Assembly: GCF_003999975.1 (NCBI RefSeq)
Contig: NZ_RJAC01000005.1
Location: 1 to 64,000 of the forward strand
Length of the DNA stretch: 64,000 bases
Direction of reading: 5' to 3'
Origin: Actinoplanes solisilvae
Lineage (GTDB): Bacteria; Actinomycetota; Actinomycetes; Mycobacteriales; Micromonosporaceae
Below are positions 41,736 through 50,828 of this stretch, in pieces. The translations under genes and the position numbers were made by a program. The notes under the pieces are model-generated. The model was given only the letters and a program-made list of their open reading frames with translations. It had not been told where the DNA came from and did no database searches. The stretch's first letter is position 1, and every line of letters begins with the position of its first letter.

Positions 41736-43612
41736 TCCGGGGTGGTGGACGCCGGGCCCGGCCCGTCCGGCACCGGCTCGGCGAAGTCGACGTCCTCGTC
41801 GTCGTTCGGCACGATCAGGTCGGTCAGGCCCGCGTCACCGTGCTCGGACAGCATCGCCGGATGCACCCCGACCGCCGAGGCCAGCCCGATCGCGGTGCGC
41901 AGCAGCGGCAGGGCGGCCAGCGCGTTCGAGCCCTCACCGAGACCCAGACCGAGCTCCAGTACGGGGTTGAGCCCGAGCACGTCGCCACCCTGGCGTACCA
42001 GCTCGAGGTCGCCCGCGTCGACCAGCAGCGACCAGTGCCGGGTCTGACTGGCCAGGTCGCGGGCGATCAGGCCGGCCGCGATGCCGACCGGCCCGTCGAC
42101 CACGACCGGCAGCCGGCGGGCCGCCGCGCCGAGCAGCGCGCCGGTGGCCACGGCCAGGTCGGGGCCGCCGAGCTCACGCAGGATGTCCTTGGCGCCACGC
42201 GGCTCCTGACGGATGCGGTGCAGCGCGTCACGCACGACGCCCATGCGCGTCATCCACGACTCGTCGTCGTAGACGCCGCCGGGCAGCAGCACCCGGGGAA
42301 GAATGGCGACGGCCTCGGCGCCCGTGGTGGCGGCCGAGATGGCGGTGGCGGCCGCGTCGGTCCCCACGCCGATCGAGGCGATCACGAGCAGGTCCTTGCC
42401 GGCCGTGGCGGCGGCGTCGGCCAGCAGCCAGCCCTGCTGCAAGCCGCGTTCGACCTCGTCGTCGGTGGTGGCCGGGCCGTCCTCGATCGCGGCGGCCGGC
42501 GCGGTGCGCAGAACGGCGATGTCGGCCCCGGCCGAACCGGCGAGGCGGCTCAGCACACCCTCGCCGTTCTCGACCTGGGCGACGCGGCGTTCCACGTCCT
42601 CCGGGTCGTCGCCGGCTTCGGCGCCACCGGCGTGCCGGCCGGAGAGCAGCAGCACGCGCACGGCCGACCAGGGCTGCGGGGTGACCGTGCCCTGCGTGGC
42701 GGCGGCGAACTCGACCGCTTCGGAGAGCCGGCCCAGCCCCGTACCGGCGAAATCGACGGTCGTCAGCCGCTCACGCGCGTCAGGACCGGCGTCGCCGTCG
42801 GGCAGCGGCAGATCCATGCCCGGCTCGAAGACCACTCCGGCCGCCCCGACCGGCAGCACGATCGTCGCGTCGTCGCGCTCCTCGGCGGCCGCGGCAACGT
42901 CGGCGACCTCAGCGACCTCAGCGACCGTGGCAACCTCGGTTGCCGCGACCGGGCTGACCAGACTGGGTGCCGGAATCGGCACGGTCCGATCAGCGGCCTC
43001 GACTGCCGAGTTCTTGCTCTCGTCCCTCTTGTCCGACAGATCTGGAATGTCGCCCGAAAGGGTGCCGGTGCCGGTCTTCAGCCACACCGGGCGGCCGGCC
43101 ACGACCAGCGCGACCCGGTCGCAGACCTCGGCGAGGGCCTGGTTGGTCGACCCCAGCGCGTCGGTGAACGCGCGCCCGACCGGCGTGGTCGGCACGAGGG
43201 CCAGACCCACCTCGGGGCTCACGAACACCACGCGGGCCGCCGTAGCGCCCACCGCCGTGGCCAGCGCCACCACGTCGGCCTCGTCGTCGTTGGGCTGCCG
43301 GGCCGGGTCGAGCAGCCCGGCCACCCAGCCGCCCAGGTCGTCGACGAGCAGCGTGTCGTCGGGCTTCGCCTCGGCCAGCAGCTCGGTGAGCCGGGCCGGG
43401 TCGGCGCCCGTCTCCTCGGTCGACCACGACTGCGGGCGCCGCCGCTGATGTTCCTCGATGCGCGCCAGCCACTCGGGATCGTCTTCACCGCCGGCCGCGG
43501 TTGCCACATAGCGCACCCTGGGCGCGTCGGCCACCAGCGCCTCGGCGAAAGCGGACTTGCCGGACCGGATCCCGCCGAGCACCAGGACCGTGTGCCACCG
43601 ATCATCGGACAT
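41732..43612 (-). CDS. CobU-CobT fusion: cobinamide kinase/guanylyltransferase and DMB phosphoribosyltransferase
   Basis: The 626-residue protein is read from ATG 43612 (MSDDRWHTVLVLGGIRSGKS); the open frame upstream to 43744 is not likely used. Residues about 1-180 are CobU: the P-loop GGIRSGKSAF and DDTLLVDDLGGWVAGLLD. An acidic, Val/Ala-rich linker (about 190-260) leads to CobT (about 265-620): LPDGDAGPDARERLTTVDFAGTG fits its start, and NPVLELGLGLGEGSNALAAL with its catalytic Glu ends it. CobU activates cobinamide and CobT activates dimethylbenzimidazole for CobS. Fusion of the two is found in some actinobacteria. Confidence 0.92.
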   Translation of the reverse strand: MSDDRWHTVLVLGGIRSGKSAFAEALVADAPRVRYVATAAGGEDDPEWLARIEEHQRRRPQSWSTEETGADPARLTELLAEAKPDDTLLVDDLGGWVAGLLDPARQPNDDEADVVALATAVGATAARVVFVSPEVGLALVPTTPVGRAFTDALGSTNQALAEVCDRVALVVAGRPVWLKTGTGTLSGDIPDLSDKRDESKNSAVEAADRTVPIPAPSLVSPVAATEVATVAEVAEVADVAAAAEERDDATIVLPVGAAGVVFEPGMDLPLPDGDAGPDARERLTTVDFAGTGLGRLSEAVEFAAATQGTVTPQPWSAVRVLLLSGRHAGGAEAGDDPEDVERRVAQVENGEGVLSRLAGSAGADIAVLRTAPAAAIEDGPATTDDEVERGLQQGWLLADAAATAGKDLLVIASIGVGTDAAATAISAATTGAEAVAILPRVLLPGGVYDDESWMTRMGVVRDALHRIRQEPRGAKDILRELGGPDLAVATGALLGAAARRLPVVVDGPVGIAAGLIARDLASQTRHWSLLVDAGDLELVRQGGDVLGLNPVLELGLGLGEGSNALAALPLLRTAIGLASAVGVHPAMLSEHGDAGLTDLIVPNDDEDVDFAEPVPDGPGPASTTPE

Positions 43613-43689
43613 GCCCCGTACCTTAAAGCCGGGCCGCACGGCCCGACGCCGTAGGGTGGAGGCACCGACAGGACGTGAGGGGGCGGCGC

Positions 43690-43887
43690 ATGCCGTGGAG
43701 TTGGCGCTACGAGAACGTCGAGGGTCAGACGGTGACCGGTCCAACCGAGACGTTCAGCAGCCAGGCCGACGCCGAGTCGTGGATCGGCCAGGAGTGGCGG
43801 ACCCTGGCTGAGCAGGGAGTCGCCGGTGTCGTGCTGATCGAGGACGACCGGGTCGACTATCGGATGAGTCTGCTCCCGGCCGAGTGA
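43690..43887 (+). CDS. Conserved small actinobacterial protein
   Basis: This is a 65-residue protein read from ATG 43690 (MPWSWRYENVEGQTVTG), with GAGGGGG upstream. It has a strand-helix-strand shape with DAESWIGQEWRTLAEQG as the helix and GVVLIEDDRVDYRMSL as the end. Similar small proteins occur widely in streptomycetes and relatives; function unknown. Its end overlaps the protease gene by 4 bases, so the two are coupled. Confidence 0.75.
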   Translation: MPWSWRYENVEGQTVTGPTETFSSQADAESWIGQEWRTLAEQGVAGVVLIEDDRVDYRMSLLPAE

Positions 43888-44717
43888 GCGACAGTCACGT
43901 GACGTACGAGCCGGTCTCCACCAGGACCCCCCGCAACGCCTTCATACCGAGCCCGGTCTTCGTGGGCATCGTCGCCATCTTCGCCGTCAGCGGCTGGATG
44001 GCCTGGACGGGCTTCGGCAACGTCCGGGTCGACGTGTTCCTCTTCGTCGTCTCGGGCTGGCTGATCTCGCTCTGCCTCCACGAGTACGCGCACGCGGTCA
44101 TCGGCTACTTCTCCGGCGACCGCAGCGTGGCCGACCGCGGTTATCTGCGGCTCAACCCGCTGAAATACACCAGCCCGCTGCTGTCCATCGTGCTGCCCGT
44201 GGTCGTGGTGATCCTGGGCGGCATCGGCCTGCCCGGCGGCGCGGTCTGGGTCGACCACCGCTACATCCGCAGCCGCGTCAAAGACTCGCTGATCAGCGCG
44301 GCCGGCCCGCTCACCAACGTGGTGCTGGCACTGCTGTGCGCGGTGCCGTTCCTGATCGGCGCGGCGCCCACGCTCGAGGTTTTCGGCGGCCAGGCGGTCG
44401 TCGGCGGCGCGAGCGAGCACCTGGAGTTCTGGGCGGCCCTCGCCACCCTCGGCTTCCTGCAGGTGACCGCGACGCTGCTCAACCTGCTGCCGATCCCGGG
44501 TCTCGACGGCGGCGGCATCCTCACGCCGTGGATGAGCCCGGCCTACCAGCGGGCGTGGAACCTCTTCGCCCCGTACGGCTTCATTCTGCTGTTTTTGCTG
44601 CTGTGGCAGACGAAGGTCGGCGAATACTTCTACGACGTCGTCTTCTGGATCACCGACCGCCTTGGGCTCTCAGAGCTGCCGAGGCTCGGCCTGGAACTGA
44701 TGCGCTTCTGGAATTAA
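43884..44717 (+). CDS. Site-2 protease family membrane metalloprotease
   Basis: The 277-residue protein starts at GTG 43884. It has about six membrane helices. The zinc-binding motif HEYAHA lies in the second helix (about residue 69), and the third ligand is in LNLLPIPGLDGGGIL near residue 203, the S2P pattern. It lacks PDZ and CBS domains, so it belongs to the small, rhomboid-sized S2P group. Such enzymes cut membrane-bound regulators; the substrate is unknown. The small protein directly upstream is cotranslated. Confidence 0.9.
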   Translation: MSDSHVTYEPVSTRTPRNAFIPSPVFVGIVAIFAVSGWMAWTGFGNVRVDVFLFVVSGWLISLCLHEYAHAVIGYFSGDRSVADRGYLRLNPLKYTSPLLSIVLPVVVVILGGIGLPGGAVWVDHRYIRSRVKDSLISAAGPLTNVVLALLCAVPFLIGAAPTLEVFGGQAVVGGASEHLEFWAALATLGFLQVTATLLNLLPIPGLDGGGILTPWMSPAYQRAWNLFAPYGFILLFLLLWQTKVGEYFYDVVFWITDRLGLSELPRLGLELMRFWN

Positions 44718-44731
44718 TCGCCCAGCCACCA

Positions 44732-44850
44732 GGGCAGTCGCCGTCAATGACTTGAGCCCGGTTTCTGATGCCACGGGGTTTGTGGCATCGGAAACCGGGC
44801 TCAAGTCATTGGCCTAAAGGGCGGCTGCCCCCGCGGAGCGAAGCGGAGCC
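44732..44850 (+). repeat. Palindromic intergenic repeat, copy A
   Basis: This copy is a near-perfect palindrome of about 67 bp (44745-44811, arms of 29 bases containing CTTGAGCCCGGTTT) flanked by GGGCAGTCG on the left and GGCTGCCCCCGCGGAGCGAA on the right. The same unit lies in inverted orientation at 63681-63801. The hairpin lies between the S2P gene and the end of the aldo/keto reductase gene and could stop both. Confidence 0.85.
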
Positions 44851-44853
44851 ATG

Positions 44854-45852
44854 TCACGGCCGCCGAGCGGGCGACTGGGTCTTGGCCGGGTCGCGCTCCG
44901 CGACCGGGTCGAGGATCGCGTCGATCGCCTTCATCAGGTCGGCGTCGAGCTTGACGCCCGAGGCAGCGGCGTTGTCGCGCACCTGCTCGGGGCGCGAGGC
45001 GCCGATGATGGCGGCCGACACGTTCGCGTTCTGCAGCACCCAGGCCACGGCGAGCTGGGCCATCGACAGACCGGCCTGCTCGGCCAGCGGCTTGAGCTGG
45101 GCCACCGCCGTCAGCACCTCGTCGTTGAGCAGCCGCGAGATGAAGTTGGCGCCCGACTTCTCGTCGGTGGCGCGCGAGCCCTCCGGGTGCTGCTTGCCCA
45201 CCTGGTACTTGCCGGTCAGCACACCCTGCGCGATCGGCGAGAACACCACCTGGCCGACGCCCAGCTCGATCGAGGTGGGAACCACCTCGGCCTCGATGAC
45301 GCGCCACAGAGCCGAGTACTGCGGCTGGTTCGAGACGAACGGGATCTTCAGATCCTGGGCCATCTCCCAACCGGCCCGGATCTCGGACGCGGTCCACTCC
45401 GAGACGCCGATGTAGAGCGCCTTGCCCGACCGGACCACGTCGGCGAACGCCTGCATGGTCTCTTCGAGCGGGGTCGAGTAGTCGTAGCGGTGGGCCTGGT
45501 AGAGGTCGACGTAGTCGGTCTGCAGGCGGCCCAGGGACGCGTTGATCGACTCCATGATGTGCTTGCGCGACAGGCTGCGGTCGTTCGGGCCCGGACCGGT
45601 CGGCCAGAACACCTTGGTGAAGATCTCCAGACCGGCGCGGCGCTCTCCCTTCAGAGCGCGGCCCAGCACCTCCTCGGCGCGGCCGCCGGCATAGGCGTCG
45701 GCGGTGTCGAAGGTGGTGATGCCCACGTCGAGGGCGGCCCGCACGCACGCGGCGGCGGCCTCCTCCTCGACCTGGGAGCCATGGGTGATCCAGTTGCCGT
45801 ACGCGATCTCGCTGATCAGCAGGCCGGAACGGCCGAGATGACGGAACTCCAT
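44854..45852 (-). CDS. Aldo/keto reductase (Kv-beta-like)
   Basis: The 332-residue NADPH-dependent oxidoreductase has a TIM-barrel pattern. The catalytic tetrad is visible as Asp and Tyr in TTFDTADAYAGGRAEEVLG, Lys in LEIFTKVFW and His in DLYQAHRYDYSTPLEE. NADPH-binding SPIAQGVLTGKY and AAIIGASRPEQVRDN are near the C-terminus. It resembles the voltage-gated potassium channel beta-subunit family (AKR6). Substrates are probably aldehydes; the precise one cannot be read. Confidence 0.92.
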   Translation of the reverse strand: MEFRHLGRSGLLISEIAYGNWITHGSQVEEEAAAACVRAALDVGITTFDTADAYAGGRAEEVLGRALKGERRAGLEIFTKVFWPTGPGPNDRSLSRKHIMESINASLGRLQTDYVDLYQAHRYDYSTPLEETMQAFADVVRSGKALYIGVSEWTASEIRAGWEMAQDLKIPFVSNQPQYSALWRVIEAEVVPTSIELGVGQVVFSPIAQGVLTGKYQVGKQHPEGSRATDEKSGANFISRLLNDEVLTAVAQLKPLAEQAGLSMAQLAVAWVLQNANVSAAIIGASRPEQVRDNAAASGVKLDADLMKAIDAILDPVAERDPAKTQSPARRP

Positions 45853-45920
45853 GCCCCGACACTATTCCGCGAGCGGAACACGGTCAGCGCCGGAGCCCGA
45901 ATTCAGTGATCAACAACGCT

Positions 45921-48900
45921 TCACAGTACGGGCCGGGGATCGGTCACGAGTTCGTCGATCCGCTCGAGCACGTCGTTGCGGTCCTGATATTTCAGCTCGA
46001 CCAGCGGCTCGCCCGCCCGGTTCAGCGCGCCCCACAGCCCGAACTTGTCGGCCACCAGGAACGCCGAGGGGTGGATCAGCAGGGCGGCGTGCGTCGGGGG
46101 CACCAGCAGCTTCCCGGCCCGGTCGACCACCCCGTACACCTCGCCCGCGTCGACCACGGCGAGGCCCTCCTCGGTGAAACCGTCCACCGGCTCGCCGCCG
46201 AACAACATCGTCGCGAAGGCCCGGTAGTGCGGCTGCACCACGACGCGGCCGTGCTGGTCGACCGCGCCCCAGCCGCCCCGGCGTACCAGCGCCAGCCCGT
46301 TGTGGAAGGGCCGCGCGTCCTCGAACCCGCCCGGCACGATGACCCGGTTCTGCTTGTCGACCGCGAACCAGCCGCCCGCGTCGTCGCGCGACACCCAGGC
46401 CAGCCCGTCGGCGAACCGGCCCGCCGCGCGATAACCGGCCGACGCGTCGATGAGCAGCTCACCGGTGAGTCCGGCCAGCTCCCAGGCCGGAGCCTCGGGC
46501 CGGCGCACCCACGCGACCCCGTCCGCGAACGGCTGCGCCTGGGCGAACGTCGGCGGCATGAGGCCGGGATAGCCGAACAAGCCGGTCGTCTCCTCCCGCA
46601 ACGGCCGCGACGGCTCCGAACTGCCCAGAATCTCCTCGCGGGTGCGGGGATAGGGGCCCCAGCCCTCGGTCGTACGGCCCCTGATCGTGTCGAGGGCCAG
46701 CTCGATGCGCTCGACCAGGTCGGGGTCGGAACCCTTGCGCAGGTCGAGCGCGTGCTCCAGGTGGTTCACGGCCTCGAGGTAGCGGCCCTGCTCGAACGCC
46801 GACCGGCCGGCCAGCTCGTTGATCTCGGCCCGCAACCGGGAGGGCAGTTCGGGCGAGTCGGCCTCCGCGTAGATCTTGTCGGCCTCGGCGTACTCGGCGC
46901 GCCAATGCAGCACGTGAGCCAGCCGGGCGCGGACGGTGGCCGTACGGACCAGATCTTGGGCCTTCTCGGCGTGGACGAGCGCTTCCCGGGCGTCTTCGAG
47001 GGCCGGGTCGAGGTCGCCCAGCAGGCGTGACGCCACGGCGCGCAGGCTCAGCAGGCGCGCGCGGTCGGTGTCACGCTCGGCGTACTCGAGCTTGTCGGTG
47101 AGCCGGTCGATGACCACCCACATCGGTTCCTCGTCCTCGATCTGCTCACGCAGCGTCCGCGGGTCGAAGGCGACCGGATAGGCGGCGAGGATCTGCTCGG
47201 GGTCACGCCGGCTGCGCGCGTCGGCCCGCTGCTCGCGCCGCTGGCGGATCGGTTCAGTTCTTATCTCGTACGCTGGAGGGCTCGGTTCCCGCGTCTCGCC
47301 CTCGGTCGCCTCGGTGGCGTGATCGTCGGCTTCCTGGGGGGCTACGGTCTCTGCCGCGCTCGCCGGCTGGGTCTCAGCGGGAGCTTCGTCCTCGATCTCG
47401 TCGGCTTGCGCCTGCTCCTGGCCGGGCTCGGCGTCCTCGATCGGCTCGGGCCGGGAGTCGTCCGCGTGGTCTAGCTCTTGGTCGGCAATGTTGTCGATGG
47501 GCTCGATGGGTTCCGCGACGGGCTCGATGGGTTCCGCGATCGGCTCGACCGGTTCCGCGATCGGCTTGACCGGCTCCGCGATCGGCTCGACCGGCTCCGC
47601 GACGGGTTCGAACGGCTCTTCGACGGGTTCGAGCGGCTCTGTGATGGGCGCGATCGGCTCGGGGTCGGGCTCGGCTGTGATCGCCAGGGCGGGAGTAGGA
47701 GCTTCGAGGGCGGCGACCGACTCGCGACGGTCGTCGTCGACGAGTTCGGCGTCCTCGACGATGTCGATGGACGAAACCGCCTGGTAGGCGTGCACCACGA
47801 CCCGCTCGCCCGCGGCGGTCTCGAACTCGAGCAGCTCGGCCTCGACCGGTTCGACGTCGTCGGCGGCGGCCTCGGCGTGGAACTCCACGGCGGGCCGGTC
47901 GTCGTCCCACGGGCCGGTGTCGGCCACGGGGGGACCCGGCTCCTCGATCGCGGGTTCGTCCACGACGGACTGGTCGTCGGAGGGCGCAACACTGACCGGC
48001 TCGACCGCTGCCGGCCATGCTGTGACGGGTTCCGGTTCTGCCAGCGGCGTCTCGGCCACGTAGGGCTGGGCGGACACCGGCTCGGCCAGGAAAGGCGGTG
48101 CCGAGATCGGCTGCATCGGTTCCGGCTGGTCGACCGGGGCCGCGACCTCGGCCGGCTCGTCCGCGTAGTCCAGCGGCACGGGCTGGGCCGAGACCGGTTC
48201 GACCGGCGTCCACTGCTCGTGCGGGACCGGCTGTTCCGCGATCGGCTCGGCCTCGTCGGGCTGCGCGGAGACCGGCTCGACGGGCGTCCACTGCTCGTGC
48301 GGGACCGGCTGTTCCGCGATCGGCTCGGCCTCGTCGGGCTGCGCGGAGACCGGCTCGACGGGAGCCGGCGTGCCGGTCGTGACGGCGATCGTCTGGACCG
48401 CGAGAGGTTCCTCGTAGTTCGTGTAGGGAAGGTCGTCGTAGTACTGGGCGGGCGCCTCGCCGGTCGGGGCGTGCGCCGTGTCGTCGAGGTCGGCTGTGGA
48501 TTTCTCGGGCCGGTTGAGAACGACGATGGGCTGGGCACCGGAGGGGGCGAACCAGTCCTGCCTCTCGGGTGCGCCGCTGACCGGTCGTGCGTCGTCAGCG
48601 AGCGGCTCCAGGGGCGACGCGTTCTCGTCGGCGGCCGGCAGACTCTCGGCGGGCTCGGCGTCGGCCGGCTCGACGTCGACCGGCTCGGTCGCGGCGAGCG
48701 GGACGTCCGCCGGCTCGGCGTCGACCGGCTCAGCATCGGCCGGCGCGTCGGTGGGCTGCACGTCGGCGGGCTGGGAGCTGACCGGGGCGGGCGAGATCGG
48801 CTCGATGACGGGCTCGACGGAGACCGGGTGCGCCACGGGCGGCTCAGCGGCCGCCTGCGGGGTCGGCGGCGGCAGCGGAGTGACGGCGCCCAGACCACTC

Positions 48901-50567
48901 TGGGAGAGCAGCCAACCCAGGCCGTGCGGCTCGTCGTTCCCGGCGGCGGGCGACGGGGGCGCGGACGCCGGCACCGCCGAGACGGGCTGCGGGCGCGACT
49001 CGACCGCGGCCTCGCTCGGGGCGGGGCGGTCCCAGATCGACCCGCGGCGGGGCGCCTCGGCCGCCTGCGGTTCGACGGTCGGCTGCGCGCTGCTCGCGGC
49101 CGTGTGATCCGGCCGGGCCGAAGTCGGCGCCGACGGCGGGGCGGAGGCCTGGTACGCGGCCGACGACTGCCCAGCCGGCGCAGCGGGCTGGGCCGGGTGA
49201 GGGGCTTGGGGCGGCTGGGCCTGGGCCGGGTAGGGCGACACAGGCTTCGACGAAACGGGCTGCACGGCCGGGGCCTGGACCCACTGCGGCGAGACAGGTT
49301 GTGGCTGCGCCGAAATGGGTTGAGTGGCCGCGGGCTGGGCCCACTGCGGGGACACGGGCTGGGGCTGCTGTGGCTGCGCCGAAACTGGCTGCTGCGTGGC
49401 TGCGGGCTGGGCCCACTGCGGGGACACGGGCTGGGGCGGCTGTGGCTGCGCCGAAACTGGCTGCTGCGTGGCTGCGGGCTGGGCCCACTGCGGGGACACG
49501 GGCTGGGGCGGCTGTGGCTGCGCCGAAACTGGCTGCGCGGCCGCAGGCTGGGCCCACTGCGGCGACATGGGCTGGGGCGGCTGTGGGGACACAGGCTGCG
49601 GCGGTGCGGGCTGCGGCGGAATCGGCGAGGACGTGGGCGCCGGGTAGGCCGGTGCGGGCTGGTCGGGCCGTGCGGGCGTGACCCGGGTCGGCTGCGGGGC
49701 CGGCCGGGACTGGGCGGGCGTGCCGCGCTCGGGCGGCGCCGGGCGCAGGTCGAACGGCGCGTCCTCGCGCCCGTCGCGCTGCCCGGGAGCCGGCCGGGCA
49801 CCTGGCCGTGACGGGAACGCGTCGGCCGGCGCGGGCCGGGCGCTGCCGTAGACACCGGCGGCCGGCGACACGGGCTGTGTCTCGTCGGGCGATTGTCGCC
49901 GCCCGTAGTAGGGACCGGAGGCAGCCGGCCGCGCGGCTCCGTAGACACCCGGCGAAGCGGGGGAAACGGGTGTCGCCCGCCCACCCGGCGCTGAGCCCGG
50001 CGAGACCGGAGCCGTGCGCCCGGCGGGCGGATAGGGGCCGGGCTGCCCGTGCCCAGGGTTGATCGGAACGGTCGGCCGGTGCTGCGGCGGTCGTTGCCCG
50101 CCCTCGCGTGCCTGCCCCTCACGGTGCTGCACGGCGTCGCGATAGGACCCCGCCGGCGGCTCGGCCTGACGTCCGTAGACGGGCGCCGAGCGCCGCTGAT
50201 CAGGCGTGCTGCGCCCTCGGTGTTCGTCGGGCGTGCCGCGTCCCCACTGCTCGTCGCCGCGCTGCTCGGGCAGCGATCCGCCCGGCCGGTTCCACAGCGG
50301 TTCCTCACGCCGTGGCGCGGCTGCCGGATGTCCCTGCTGCTGCGGCGCGGACCGCCCGGGCGAATATCCCCCCTGCGGAGCGCGACCCTCGTCGTGCGAC
50401 GAGGAGGTGCCCCGCCGCGCGTCATGGCCGGAGGCCTCGTACACCGGGGTGTATTCGGCCTTGCGCCGTCCCGGGTCGCCCGGATAGCGCTGCCCGGGCT
50501 GCGGCTCCCACTCCCACGTGATCTCGTAGACCCAGGCCGGCTGGTCGCCCCAGCCGTCGCCGCCCAT
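45921..50567 (-). CDS. Giant low-complexity protein with TPR and WG repeats
   Basis: I read about 1548 residues from ATG 50567, which has GGAG six bases upstream; the frame stays open to 50819. Residues 1-1000 are mostly Pro/Gln/Ala/Glu-rich and disordered, with exact tandem repeats of 24-26 residues (QPVSPQWAQPAATQ and EQPVPHEQWTPVEPVS types). Then comes a TPR-like region (LLGDLDPALEDAREALVHAE through YLEAVNHLEHALDLR). The last 220 residues are WG repeats (FADGLAWVSRDDAGGWFAVD, GLALVRRGGWGAVDQHGRVV). WG proteins are poorly understood; this looks like a large scaffold. Confidence 0.85.
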   Translation of the reverse strand: MGGDGWGDQPAWVYEITWEWEPQPGQRYPGDPGRRKAEYTPVYEASGHDARRGTSSSHDEGRAPQGGYSPGRSAPQQQGHPAAAPRREEPLWNRPGGSLPEQRGDEQWGRGTPDEHRGRSTPDQRRSAPVYGRQAEPPAGSYRDAVQHREGQAREGGQRPPQHRPTVPINPGHGQPGPYPPAGRTAPVSPGSAPGGRATPVSPASPGVYGAARPAASGPYYGRRQSPDETQPVSPAAGVYGSARPAPADAFPSRPGARPAPGQRDGREDAPFDLRPAPPERGTPAQSRPAPQPTRVTPARPDQPAPAYPAPTSSPIPPQPAPPQPVSPQPPQPMSPQWAQPAAAQPVSAQPQPPQPVSPQWAQPAATQQPVSAQPQPPQPVSPQWAQPAATQQPVSAQPQQPQPVSPQWAQPAATQPISAQPQPVSPQWVQAPAVQPVSSKPVSPYPAQAQPPQAPHPAQPAAPAGQSSAAYQASAPPSAPTSARPDHTAASSAQPTVEPQAAEAPRRGSIWDRPAPSEAAVESRPQPVSAVPASAPPSPAAGNDEPHGLGWLLSQSGLGAVTPLPPPTPQAAAEPPVAHPVSVEPVIEPISPAPVSSQPADVQPTDAPADAEPVDAEPADVPLAATEPVDVEPADAEPAESLPAADENASPLEPLADDARPVSGAPERQDWFAPSGAQPIVVLNRPEKSTADLDDTAHAPTGEAPAQYYDDLPYTNYEEPLAVQTIAVTTGTPAPVEPVSAQPDEAEPIAEQPVPHEQWTPVEPVSAQPDEAEPIAEQPVPHEQWTPVEPVSAQPVPLDYADEPAEVAAPVDQPEPMQPISAPPFLAEPVSAQPYVAETPLAEPEPVTAWPAAVEPVSVAPSDDQSVVDEPAIEEPGPPVADTGPWDDDRPAVEFHAEAAADDVEPVEAELLEFETAAGERVVVHAYQAVSSIDIVEDAELVDDDRRESVAALEAPTPALAITAEPDPEPIAPITEPLEPVEEPFEPVAEPVEPIAEPVKPIAEPVEPIAEPIEPVAEPIEPIDNIADQELDHADDSRPEPIEDAEPGQEQAQADEIEDEAPAETQPASAAETVAPQEADDHATEATEGETREPSPPAYEIRTEPIRQRREQRADARSRRDPEQILAAYPVAFDPRTLREQIEDEEPMWVVIDRLTDKLEYAERDTDRARLLSLRAVASRLLGDLDPALEDAREALVHAEKAQDLVRTATVRARLAHVLHWRAEYAEADKIYAEADSPELPSRLRAEINELAGRSAFEQGRYLEAVNHLEHALDLRKGSDPDLVERIELALDTIRGRTTEGWGPYPRTREEILGSSEPSRPLREETTGLFGYPGLMPPTFAQAQPFADGVAWVRRPEAPAWELAGLTGELLIDASAGYRAAGRFADGLAWVSRDDAGGWFAVDKQNRVIVPGGFEDARPFHNGLALVRRGGWGAVDQHGRVVVQPHYRAFATMLFGGEPVDGFTEEGLAVVDAGEVYGVVDRAGKLLVPPTHAALLIHPSAFLVADKFGLWGALNRAGEPLVELKYQDRNDVLERIDELVTDPRPVL
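48206..48361. repeat. Two perfect 78-bp tandem repeats inside the WG-repeat gene
   Basis: Bases 48206-48283 and 48284-48361 are identical apart from the last base or two. The period of 78 bp keeps the reading frame, adding 26 residues per copy. Sequence identity at DNA level points to recent duplication. Confidence 0.85.
49331..49617. repeat. Four in-frame tandem repeats of 69-72 bp inside the WG-repeat gene
   Basis: Copies begin at about 49331, 49403, 49475 and 49544, with periods of 72, 72 and 69 bp. They encode the PQPVSPQWAQPAATQ repeat. The near identity of the middle copies suggests slippage or recombination that changes protein length in frame. Confidence 0.8.
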
Positions 50568-50828
50568 GGAGCTCCAGCCGTTCATCGGGCACCCAGGGTG
50601 AGGCCCGGCGATTGGCGACGCTCCGTCACGGCGAACTTCCACTTCTGGTCGAGAGGGCGGGCCGTCCGGGACCCGGGGAGAGCTTGGCATGGAGGTCAGC
50701 GACGGGTGCCCGCCGGACCGCCCATTAACATAGCCGCCGTCCTTGAACCCGGCTATGTGCTCCCGGCCATCGTCGGGTACGCAACCGCTAGGAACCCATG
50801 GGCGTACGCCGAAGGTCACCCACGGTGA

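Noticed and set aside
41840..43654. 604-codon plus-strand open frame
   Set aside because: It is antisense to the cobU-cobT fusion, with no recognisable domain.
43613..43689. Cobalamin riboswitch upstream of the cobU-cobT fusion
   Set aside because: The gap to the divergent gene is only 77 bp and lacks a B12-box-like sequence.
49331..49617. Regular repeats that might suggest a CRISPR array
   Set aside because: The 69-72-bp units are adjacent without spacers and keep the reading frame of a large protein.
47478..49811. 777-codon plus-strand frame rich in Leu/Arg/Gly repeats
   Set aside because: It mirrors the repeat region of the minus-strand TPR/WG gene. The sense strand ends in real TPR and WG domains, while this frame has none.
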